NCBI GenBank assembly: GCA_000444245.1
Contig: ATSW01007250.1
Span: 1-27,081 of the forward strand
Direction of reading: 5' to 3'
From: Botryllus schlosseri
Lineage: Eukaryota; Chordata; Ascidiacea; Stolidobranchia; Styelidae
DNA: 27,081 bases
In this document: one piece after another, positions 1 through 9,200 of the stretch
How positions within the stretch are numbered: position 1 is the stretch's first letter
How the letters are laid out: each line of letters starts with the position of its first letter
Program-made: the position numbers and the translations under genes
Notes under the pieces: generated by a model
What the model was told of the DNA's origin: nothing
The model's database searches: none
Seen by the model: only the letters and a program-made list of their open reading frames with translations

Positions 1-49
1 GTCAAAAAAGAGGACAAATCCTCTTAAAAGAGGACGTATGGTAAGCCTA
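1..49. mobile_element. End of a hAT-like MITE, cut by the window edge
   Basis: The first 49 bases match the ends of the copies at 13426 and 19144: GAGGACAAATCCTCTTAAAA, then GACGTATGGTAAGCCTA. The terminal GGTAAGCCTA corresponds to GGTAACCCTA of the 19144 copy. The following 8 bases, ATCTTAAT, would be the target duplication; its partner lies outside the window. Confidence 0.75.
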
Positions 50-422
50 ATCTTAATAGCGTTTTGGATAAAGATTAAAGTCATTTCTAATTAATGAAAA
101 AATGTGACGCTGATTATCTGGAAATTAGTCAATATCGTTGATATAGCCTCGTTACATATGGTGATGTAATTCGCTTTGTCCGTCCCTGCCTTCTACATCG
201 AAATCGGATGACAGAGAGAACTGGTAATTGCAATTATTATGCAACACTCTGGCACGTCCTAGCGGCTAAATTTATAGCTGATCTTGTTCAATTCGTGACC
301 GGCAGATGGCGTATAGATGCAGCTGACAACTTCGGCCAATTTCTCCATAATATCGCCATGTTGTGACTTGTGACCCAGGTACAAGATTTCGAGGGTTTGC
401 AGGGTAAAAGAACCTACTAAGG
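50..422. other. No gene seen
   Basis: AT-rich DNA between two transposon remnants. No frame, splice pair or repeat that I can support. Confidence 0.5.
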
Positions 423-1087
423 CAGTGGTTACCAACCGGGGAGGTTAATTCTTCACTAGTGGGATATTTTTTAATATTTGGGAGGAAATCTGGCTTCAGG
501 ACTGTAAAGTGATAAAACTGTAAAGTATGAAAGATGTCCCTTTTTCCTGATTTCGAGCTCGATATATGCTTAAATACTATCTGAAATCTTCCTTTTCGTG
601 TAAAATCCCCCGCACCCGATGTTATTTGAAACTAGCTCAGGTGTAATGAAAGTGCGGATTGCGAGACGGTTTTGTTCGGCCCGCAACACCGTCACGGCCA
701 AATTGCTCGCGAAGCAGCAAAATCATAGTGAATCCATCTCAGCAAATCTGTTATTGATCGCGACCAAAAAACATGCCAAATTTACAGTGATGATTCCGTA
801 ACCGAAAGGGAAGACCTATTTTCTTCTAGTACACTTATCTACTAGACAATAGTAGCCTACACCGAGTGTTAAATAATTGTGACAGGAGTGGTCTGTGGTA
901 CCTTAATAATCTCTCATGCGGTCCTCATTAAAAATAGTTTGGGTATCTCTGTCTTGTCGTTTAGTCTACAGATGCTTGCGCGGGAACGATGACCTTTTAT
1001 AGTCACCCTATTGATATTTCGTAGGGGGAATTTAAGCTCAAACATCGGCCGAAGGGTTCACGGGGTGAAAAAGGTTGGGAAACACTG
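423..1087. mobile_element. Non-autonomous hAT element
   Basis: Termini are CAGTGGTTACCAACC at 423 and, inverted, CAGTGTTTCCCAACC ending at 1087. The flanks 415-422 (TACTAAGG) and 1088-1095 (TACTAAGC) are an 8-bp target duplication with one mismatch. CAGTG termini and 8-bp duplications define the hAT superfamily. The 665-bp interior has one 60-codon frame (619-801) with no recognisable transposase, so the element is taken as a non-autonomous or decayed copy. Confidence 0.85.
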
Positions 1088-2017
1088 TACTAAGCTTTTT
1101 GCGAGTGCGAACCCCTGAATTTTCAAGGACTGCATATATAACATGAAAGTGAATAGAAAGTTCGCATTCGCGCCATCACTGACTAAAAAACTTTTGCTAT
1201 ACTACGGAGGCTGCAGCCCTACACAGCACATTATTGCACATCCCCCGAACTATCTAACCCAGCGGTTCTCAACCTTTTTGTCATCGCGGACCAGCTTTGA
1301 ACAGTCACGGACCTCCGCGGACCCCCCTCCCCAGTTTTAGTTCAAATTTAGCTCTACTACCGTGCAACCGCCATCTGTCTTGTGCAAATATTACCTTAAT
1401 GCTAGTGAGAAACAGCAACAAAATGACCTATTTATGACACTACTTATGTTGAAATTGGGACGACGTTTATTAATTCAAAGCTGCTTATGTTGCTTAATTT
1501 TTTGAAAGACACTCCCGTGTCTCGAAAATCCGCGCAGTCGATTTGACATGAACAAGTGCCGAAAATCCATTAATTTCCACAAAGATACATGGTAACGAAT
1601 ACAATAATAACGCGTAACGCTTCCAACTACACCTTTGGGTCTGATTATCGATTACTAACCTACGGATAGATACGCAACTCCCGTCGTGACGCTCGGGCAG
1701 GCAGTTACACGTATTGCTGAGCAATCTATAAACGCAGCATAATTGGTAGTGTTACAGCTAGTGACCCGAGAGCTGAAATTAGAAGAAACTGCTCTTAATC
1801 GAGAGCTTGTCACACTGATTCCGAAAATACAAATTAAAATCTTGTCAGGGTAATGAAACCACCTCAAAACAGCCCTCAAAGTCTGAAAATCGGCATTGTT
1901 CCAACAATGGCACCGCCGCAACACGATGCATATAACAATAGCCAATTTCGTCAATCGATTGTTCGGAACAATTCCGATTTTCAGATCTTGAGGGCTATAT
2001 TTTGACGTGGTTCCATT

Positions 2018-3102
2018 TAGCGTTGGGACCCCGGGAAATCCCGATCCCAGGATCCCGGGATTTGAAGCAATCCCGATCCCGGGATTGATCCCAATGAAAT
2101 CCCGGGATTTGTAAGCAACATTTTCCAAGGCTTACGTAGCGCCATATCTCTTATTTTGGTAATAAAGCAATGTCACAAACTCTGCTGACTGTCTAAAACA
2201 ATTCACAATTACTTGATATTAAAGTCAACTATGTCATAACAATGAACTACACAATCACTTCCGTCGTAGTCTACGAATCGTAGCAGCGTAACTGAGTATC
2301 GGAAAGTCACAAGGACGATGCTGTGGAGGTGAAATACAGGTCGAATAATAGCGAATTTCGAAGATGTCAATGCGAAGGGAAAATAACATGTTTGGCAAAA
2401 CTGTTTGTTTTATAAATCTACATAAAAAGCCAAATGCAACTTGCGTCAAGACGTTTTGAGAGCTTCAGTGTCTAGCACAAAGGGACTGATAACGCATTTA
2501 CGGTCCGTACAAATGATAGTAATTAAACCAAGCATGATTCAATCGGACAAGTGAAAGAAAGATCAGCCAAAAATGAAAATGAGGAAGATCGATTCCTATA
2601 AAATAAATCGCATAAGTCTCGCCTCGATGAACTTCTTAACCAGTTAACTGCTGTGGACGGGTTAACATTTATTCAATTACCCAAAGTGAGCGAATTGGTC
2701 GGGCCTTCAAGCTTATGGCTATGACTTGTCAAGATGTCACAAACGGGTCCGTGACTTGGTAATCGAGCACAGCAAATAAATCCGTAAGTGTGTGGAAGAA
2801 GATCTTATGGCAATGAAACGCAACATTGGACGTTTTTGGATCACGTTTGACGAATCAATTTCTACACGAAACAGGCGGTAGCTACATGAATTTATACGCT
2901 CATTATCCGGGTGGTCTTCGGTCGCTGGGTTTCATACGTATTCACGGGAGCATGTTTCTGCGTCAATACTATAAGCAATAAATGTTGTGTGTGTAGCTTG
3001 TATGTGAATTTTACTACTTTGTTAATCCCGGGATTGAGAAGCGCAAATCCCGGGAAATCCCGATCCCGGGATTTCAAATTTGATCCCGAAGTCCCAACCC
3101 TA
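2018..3102 (+). mobile_element. Decayed hAT element with GGGATCGGGATT-type ends
   Basis: Ends are TAGCGTTGGGAC at 2018 and, inverted, TAGGGTTGGGAC ending at 3102. Dense CCCGGGAT/ATCCCGGG motifs fill about 90 bp inside each end. The flanks 2010-2017 and 3103-3110 are both GTTCCATT, a perfect 8-bp duplication. At 1085 bp it is far shorter than an autonomous hAT (usually 2.5-4 kb), so it has lost most of its gene; a plus-strand fragment of transposase remains. Confidence 0.88.
2629..3000 (+). pseudogene. hAT transposase fragment
   Basis: Plus-strand frames spell pieces of a hAT (Ac/Charlie-like) transposase. ELLNQLTAVDGLTFIQLPK is near 2629-2685, VEEDLMAMKRN near 2794-2826, FDESISTRNRR at about 2846-2878, and YMNLYAHYPGGLRSLGF follows in a shifted frame. 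The D-E-x-x-S/T-x-R-N-R-[RK]-Y motif is typical of the family's catalytic core start. The reading is broken by at least one stop after KxIRKC-like sequence, a TAG at 2879 and frame shifts, and the C-terminal dimerisation region is missing. Not functional. Confidence 0.7.
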
Positions 3103-3382
3103 GTTCCATTTCCCCGACAAGATTTTAATTTGTATTTTCGGAATCAGTGCGACAGTAGCTCTCGATTAAGACCAGTTTCTTCTAATTTCAGCCCTCGGGT
3201 CGCAAGCTATAACACCACCAATTATGCTGCTTTTAGATTGCTCAGCAATAAGTGTAACTGCATGCCGTAGCGTAACGACGGGAGTTGCGTATCTATCCGT
3301 AAATTAGTAATCTATAGTCTGATCGCAACATGCATGGCACCATATATCATAATCATTATTTTAGTATTGATGTAACGTCCTG

Positions 3383-3679
3383 CAGTGGCGTAGCACTGGT
3401 AGCAGCATAGGCTGCCGACCATGACTTTTGTTGAAAATGCCGCCCAAATTTTGAAATAGTTTCAATCTATTCAATTGTAGTTACCGGAAATCTTGTGTTC
3501 ACTAAAAAAAGGTCATCACTTCGCCTCGACTCCCGCACTGTAATCCACCTTTCCCAGTACTTCTGCAGTGTTGACTGAAAAAAAGCCATCACCTCAAATC
3601 TTGCCGCTCCCTATCAGCCTGCCCCCACCCCCCACCCATGGCGCAGAGCCATATTCGCCAAGTGGCTGCTACGTCACTG
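3383..3679. mobile_element. Small MITE with CAGTGRCGTAGC ends
   Basis: Starts CAGTGGCGTAGCACTGG and ends, inverted, CAGTGACGTAGCAGCC. The length is 297 bp with no coding capacity. The flanks 3376-3382 (CGTCCTG) and 3680-3686 (CGTCCAG) look like an imperfect target duplication. It lies within the outer hAT element, so it is younger than that insertion. Confidence 0.6.
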
Positions 3680-4031
3680 CGTCCAGCCTAGTCATTTCTA
3701 TGTAGCAGCTCATCTTGAAGGTTATCTGGAATAGCGGTTAAGTAGGCTATACCACAGAAGAAAATGTTTTTTTTGCAAGCGAAACTTCTCCGAAACCCAG
3801 ACAAAGCATCTCTAAATAGCAATATGTTTTGGCAAGTTGACGATTAAAATGAGTTTGCGCGGTAGAATATTTCACCTCAGACGGCCATTCTGTTTACGTG
3901 AGTTCATAAGTTTTAGCAGTTATGAAGCGAAACTGCTTCGTGATTTCTCTAATTTAAAAAAAAAATAGAAATTAGGTTATCACAAATTTTGCAAATTTTG
4001 AGGTCTCGCGGACCCCGGTCGAAAACCACTG

Positions 4032-4549
4032 ATCTAACCCCTAAATGTAATAATAATAATCATTCACTCACATTTGAATATTTTTACTTTCGCAAAATAA
4101 GTTACGTTACAGTGACTAGAGATGGAGATTAGTGCCCCATCGGTACGCAAGTCGAAAATAATGCCGCCACACACGATCAAAATGCAAAACTGCACATCGC
4201 AATTATATCCAGGAATACATGAAACTTAAATAAGCGTGACAAAATGCAAAACAAAATAAAAAACCTTGCTCAAATTGATCGCACTGCATAGGGAAATATG
4301 GGTCTGAATAATTTGGCTTACGTTGTTTGTTCGGTGCGGGGCCGTAAGAATGCACGATCCAGCTAAATAATATGGAATATGGGTGAGATATCTCGCATAT
4401 AGCAATGGTGATCGACCAGGTATTCTTGAGTTTCCTTTATAATTTTCGAATTTTTGACACTCACAGTCCCAGTGTGTGTACTAACTGTACTGTACGTACA
4501 CTACTAATGTCATTCGTTCGCCATTCAATCAGGTGAAAACGTCTAACAG
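4032..4549. other. 3' flank of receptor gene
   Basis: AT-rich sequence between the stop codon and the outer hAT element. It should hold the 3' UTR. No AATAAA is seen on the minus strand; the only candidate is the variant TATAAA at about 4441-4436, roughly 110 bp past the stop. No coding frame of note. Confidence 0.5.
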
Positions 4550-6238
4550 CTATACGAAAATGCCATCTTTTCTAGTATGAGAGTACGTAATAGGGCCTGG
4601 TTTCAACAGAGGTAACTGAGCAGACTGCGCCGCACGCGCCCAGCATTGCTTCAGCGCGACAGAATTCTCCCAGTCCGATCCGGAATCTGTGTCTGAAGAC
4701 GTCATACTGTCGTAGAGGTACGCGTCGTCAAACTTTCGCGACACTTGAGTCCATAATCTACGCTTATAATCTTTGCCTGCGTTGCCTTGCGCGCTGGAGT
4801 GTTGACCCGACTTCTTACGGTCGCATGCTGTTTTCGCAGGCCCCTCGTACGAGGCCTCATTGCCCGAGCAGTAGCCTTCCGACTTCTCGGCCGTTTGCGG
4901 CCTAGCGTTCTGATGCGATTTGCGTTTGTTCGCCAAGTACCTGGCTTGCATAGCGTCGTATCTGCGCAGGTAATGTCTGTGCCTTGGCGTAAGCGGCGGG
5001 AAGAGCTCGCACGTTATCGAGTCCATGCTGGTGGTTGTGTTGTATTCATCCGAGTCAGTCCCGGTTGAATAATCATCTTCGTAAGTTATGCCGATGTCGT
5101 CTACGCGTTGAAACCCGATACGCGTTGAAAACCTATTGTCGATTTCAGATGTGGTAGGCCTTCTTCCTGTTTTGCTAACTACAGAAAAAGCGGAGACGGT
5201 AGTAGCCGGTGAATCTTTGTTGTTGTTGTTATTGCTCAGTCTTATGTTCAGCGGATTTACGGCGATCGTGTTTTGATCACGTGACGCTGTCTGGTTGGGA
5301 GAAACGTTCTCGTCGTTCGAGCGACCGAGAGATGAATTGATATCCGTACTGGACGACGGTGGCCTGGAGCTTGCTGATGTGGAAAAATATCGAAAGTCTC
5401 CTTTAGATTTGGCCTTATTCGCTTTTGTATTACTCGACAGCTTTTCTGCATTTGTTTCGCGCGATTTCGTGGACTGTAACTGTATTATGTTTGGGTTGTT
5501 CGGCTGTCTGGTCTCAGACAAGGGGTATCCAGTATCTGCCGCCAGTATCTCCCCGTTTCCTTGTTTCAACACTGTTGTTTTGTATCGAAGATACCCGGTG
5601 CCGCGGGTATAATAATCCCAGCTGTTACGGCCCATAATTGGCATGACAGGTTTATGGTACATGGCCCCGGGTGGGTTGTGCGTTTGAACTGTGAGTTGCT
5701 GCTGTGGACGCGTGTGGTCTGCCGTGTATTTTAACGACGGCGTCCTGCCGAACGATACGTGCCTGGTGTATTTCCCAGTGTCTTTGTCTTTCTGTGTACC
5801 GTCCGCCGTTTCGATGTCCATTTGTTTGGACGCATTTTCGCTGGATTGCGTGTCGGTGCTAGACTGTGTGTTGGTACTAGATTGTGTGTTTGTAGTAGAC
5901 TGCGTGTTCGTGCTGTCGTGCGTGGATTCGGATTGCGTCGTTTCGTCGCAGACGTGCTGGGAAGTGCTGGACGACTCGACGCTCACATCGTCGGACTTCG
6001 GAGGCCCGTGTGATTTCAGAGTGAGAGCTCTCGTGACTCTTTGAGCCAGGCTTTCCTTGCGTTTTCGTTTGTAACCGGTGGGAAAGTCTCCGGTGCTGTC
6101 TGTGTATTCCGAGTGTAAGTTATCATCGGAACCGCACACGTTAACCTCTCCCATTTCGGTAGTGATCATGCTGAGCTTGAACAACTTCGCTTTCGTTAGA
6201 CGGAGCTGTTCCGTGACGGCCTTGTAGCGTCTTTGTTT
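4550..6238 (-). CDS. Receptor exon 8: coiled coil end and long cytoplasmic tail, stop
   Basis: The acceptor ATCCGCTTTTCAG precedes AAA at 6238. The 562 codons end in TAG at 4552-4550. The first 20-25 residues (KQRRYKAVTEQLRLTKAKLF) continue the coiled coil of exon 7 in frame. The rest is low-complexity and probably disordered: a basic patch (YKRKRKES), a repeated T-N-T-Q-S-S tract, many Ser/Thr/Asn/Gln, an Asn run (SNNNNNKDS), acidic patches, a PLTPRHRHYLRRYD segment, and near the end SSDTDSGSDWE, then CWARA, ending DGIFV. The tail resembles that of GPR156 in length, in the SD-rich cluster and in a W...WAR near the end. The last residues I-F-V fit a class II PDZ ligand. I know no domain for the middle part. 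Confidence 0.9.
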   Translation of the reverse strand, partial: KQRRYKAVTEQLRLTKAKLFKLSMITTEMGEVNVCGSDDNLHSEYTDSTGDFPTGYKRKRKESLAQRVTRALTLKSHGPPKSDDVSVESSSTSQHVCDETTQSESTHDSTNTQSTTNTQSSTNTQSSTDTQSSENASKQMDIETADGTQKDKDTGKYTRHVSFGRTPSLKYTADHTRPQQQLTVQTHNPPGAMYHKPVMPIMGRNSWDYYTRGTGYLRYKTTVLKQGNGEILAADTGYPLSETRQPNNPNIIQLQSTKSRETNAEKLSSNTKANKAKSKGDFRYFSTSASSRPPSSSTDINSSLGRSNDENVSPNQTASRDQNTIAVNPLNIRLSNNNNNKDSPATTVSAFSVVSKTGRRPTTSEIDNRFSTRIGFQRVDDIGITYEDDYSTGTDSDEYNTTTSMDSITCELFPPLTPRHRHYLRRYDAMQARYLANKRKSHQNARPQTAEKSEGYCSGNEASYEGPAKTACDRKKSGQHSSAQGNAGKDYKRRLWTQVSRKFDDAYLYDSMTSSDTDSGSDWENSVALKQCWARAAQSAQLPLLKPGPITYSHTRKDGIFV

Positions 6239-9200
6239 CTGAAAAGCGGATAATTCACAACGTGACTGGAGCGCTTAAATTGGTCAGGAAAGCGATGGCG
6301 CTCTGCCTTCTCATAAATTCAATTTACTTCAAAATGACGCTTACGTTAGCTATAATTGATGTTACAGACATCCGGGCGTATGCCCACTTGAGGATTATTA
6401 TGATGTATCAGACTCGTGTTTCCATTGCCTGTATGATTATAACCTAAAAGCAGTATCATGCTCAACTGTTACGATATGAATTATTATATAGGACAAGGGT
6501 CATTAACCTTATTTGCTTTGCGGACTGTTTTCTTCAAAATGATTTTTTGTGTTTCGCTCTTTAAAAAACACAACTTTCAACGCAATGTTTTGATCAATTA
6601 GCAGGGTAGGCAACCTGCGGCCGTAGAAGGAAATTTGTGCGGCCGTGACACGTAATTTCATTAGTATGTGTTGGCGGCCGTCGACAGGCAAGTTGAATTT
6701 ACGACTCCCGAATTTTTGAGAGATTTTAATTAATCTTGAATTTTTCTTCGGCGCTACGCGCGATTCAATGCCATACTTCATTTTTCGATTTTAATATAGT
6801 AGCGCCCTTTTCAATCTGCGGTTTGCGCCCCACAGCACAGATGCGAACAGCAGGGGGAAATGATGCACCCTATATAGAGATACCAACTTGGAATCGTGTG
6901 CTTCTCACGAAAGAAATTTGTTACTGGTACGTTTAGGCGATTCCAATATATTTCCACTATAGCCTACCGACAATCCTGATGGGAGGTTAAGAAATAACAG
7001 CATGTAACAAATTAAGTGACTAATAACAATTGGTCCACCCAGATGCATCATAAAGTATAACTCGCCCTAAATTTCCGAATACATTACCACTGAGGTATGC
7101 TACTTATTGCAATTCTCATACCTCATTGACCTCCTTGCGGAGAGACGCGTTTTGGATTTTCAAATCCCGTATCTCTTCTTCGCTGTAGTCGTGTTGCTTT
7201 CGAGTTGCATATTTCGAAAAGCTTCGCGTCAAAATATCATTTCTGTTATGACGCCGGATGAGAATCAACTGAAACAATGACGGAAAATCGTCAACATGTC
7301 GCCATGTCGGTGTATCGCTTAAATATGTGATACGATGTACTTTTTGTTGTTGTTGCAATACCTTCTACTTCTGAAAATGGACACAAGGGCCTGACTGGAT
7401 CCAAATCTGAATTCTCCAAACCCTGACTTATATCTGGTATTGCTGAAATCATTTTGATAGGCATAGAATTTTCACCACGATTTACAGAATTCAACTTGCT
7501 ATACGGATTTCGTCGGCGTTTGATGATGTTCAATAACGTTAGAGCTGGTATACGTTCACTTGGATCCGAAACAGTGTTTAAACTGATTATGAAATTAGCA
7601 CCTTTGTGGATCGTCCATGTCTGTGTCATAAATGAGCAATGATTTCGATATGAAAAAAGATTTGAAGACTTATTCGGATTTGGAGTTACGATTTTTCCGA
7701 AGACATTAAATTTCTAATAATATTAATTATATTATTAATATTGACTGATTTTCGTTCATAAACGGACTTGGACGTGACATCAAATGAATTCTTGGATCCG
7801 ACTAAATAAAAATTGGGAAAAGACGCTAACTATCAGTAGCCTAATTACCTTGGGAAGAAAATGCAGCAGCATCACAGTGATGAGAGGTACGAAAATGGCA
7901 AGTGAAAAAATGATATATTGTACGTTCGGCCACCGTTCCAGCGTGGCGACCAGAGGCGCACCGATGCAGAAGCAAGAAAGAGTGGTAAAAATTCCTATGA
8001 TCAAACCACCGGCGTCCTTCATCGACGGAAAAGTGACGTAGCGCGTCGCCCAGGCTACGTATATGATATAATAGAGAAGGATCCCCTGAAAAGACAAGTT
8101 TATGCGTATTAGTAACATGCAGGTACAATGAGAGGTGGTCGGTAGCCGGTACTTCTACTAAATCGGAGTAGCCTACTATAGGTTTTGCCTGCTTGTACTA
8201 CTTAATCAAGCGCGGTTACAATTTTGATTTTGAAAAGTAGAGAGCAGTGTCGGAATGAGTGAAATTGTCATAGGAACAACGTAACACCTGTATCACGGTT
8301 CTGATACGTTTTCGAACATTCTACCTTTTTGGAGTATCCTCTGTCATTTTGTCTCGAAGATGCATCTTGCAATTCCTAATGTCGTCACTTCAGATCAACT
8401 GCTAAAAGTATACGCCCCCCCCCACCCCTCCAACCAAATCTACGTACTTGGGTTATTTACACTTCACAGACCTTTGATTTTCTACCACTTGAAGTAGTTT
8501 CGGCATGTCATGAAAACTGTTATTTCTACTTGGACTTGAGTAGAAATTTAGTCCGTTAGTTCAACCTCTACTTGAGTAGCAACCGCTGGTCATAATCGCA
8601 ATCCAGTTAATGTGTGTTAATTTAGATTTAACTCTTATTTTAAAGGACATAAAATAGGCATTTATCGAAAATTAGTTTGAAACCGATTCCACTTCAATTT
8701 TTAATTTCTATTCATTTGCATTCTCCACCGATTGCTGCATGACTGTCTGGTAGAATTGTTCCAAAATAACTTTTTTATCCGGATTCCAGCCATTCACTGA
8801 TTAAATTGTCAGATTACCCTAGAAAACGCTGAACACCAAATTTGGTTCAATTCTAACAAGTATAAGCCAATTAACATTTTTAAGTTACAAAGAAAAATTT
8901 TTAAAAAAATCAAATTTTTCTGTCAACCTCATGAAATTTTTGATTTGTCTTCAAAACCGATGCAAAACAAATTTGACTCAATTCCAACTAGTAGAAGCGG
9001 AGTTATTTGAGTTTTTCGTTGATAATTCTCGGATTATCCTGGATTAGTGGATGGCTGGAATCCGGGAAAAAAAGGTCATTTTTGAACAACCCTGTCTGGT
9101 GATCGTGATGGTAATTACCTTCGACTTATATAATGGTAACCGGTTCCAATGCAACCAGTCTTTAGCGAATACGCAACGTAATAGGACTTCAATCTTACCT

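Larger units (their letters stand above)
1640..3325. repeat. Long inverted-repeat (foldback) unit split by a hAT insertion
   Basis: The left arm, about 1640-1905, matches the reverse complement of about 1961-2017 plus 3111-3325. Anchors include GGATAGATACGCAACTCCCG in the left arm and its complement near 3280-3299, GAAATTAGAAGAAACTG near 1775 against its complement near 3176, and CAGATCTTGAGGGCT near 1983 against the left arm near 1875. The loop is about 1906-1960. The right arm is interrupted at 2017/3111 by the 2018-3102 element and its duplicated target. The arms are diverged, so this is not a recent duplication. Confidence 0.8.
1260..4031. mobile_element. Outer hAT element containing nested insertions
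   Basis: Starts CAGCGGTTCTCAACC at 1260 and ends, inverted, CAGTGGTTTTCGACC at 4031. Both ends carry a CGCGGACC/GGTCCGCG-type subterminal motif. The flanking 8-mers 1252-1259 and 4032-4039 are both ATCTAACC, a perfect target duplication. Of the 2772 bp, at least 1085 bp (2018-3102) and 297 bp (3383-3679) are later insertions, and 1640-3325 is organised as a foldback. No transposase of its own is seen. Confidence 0.85.

Noticed and set aside
4787-6044. Several plus-strand frames opposite receptor exon 8
   Set aside because: They mirror the coding strand's repeats and codon pattern; the minus frame is long, ends in a proper stop and continues the receptor.
7291-7629. Minus-strand open frame of 112 codons between receptor exons 6 and 7
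   Set aside because: It can be entered by a weak acceptor in phase 0, but joining it to exon 7 in frame needs a poor donor. Joining exon 6 directly to exon 7 gives FLPK-LILIRR, matching the family.
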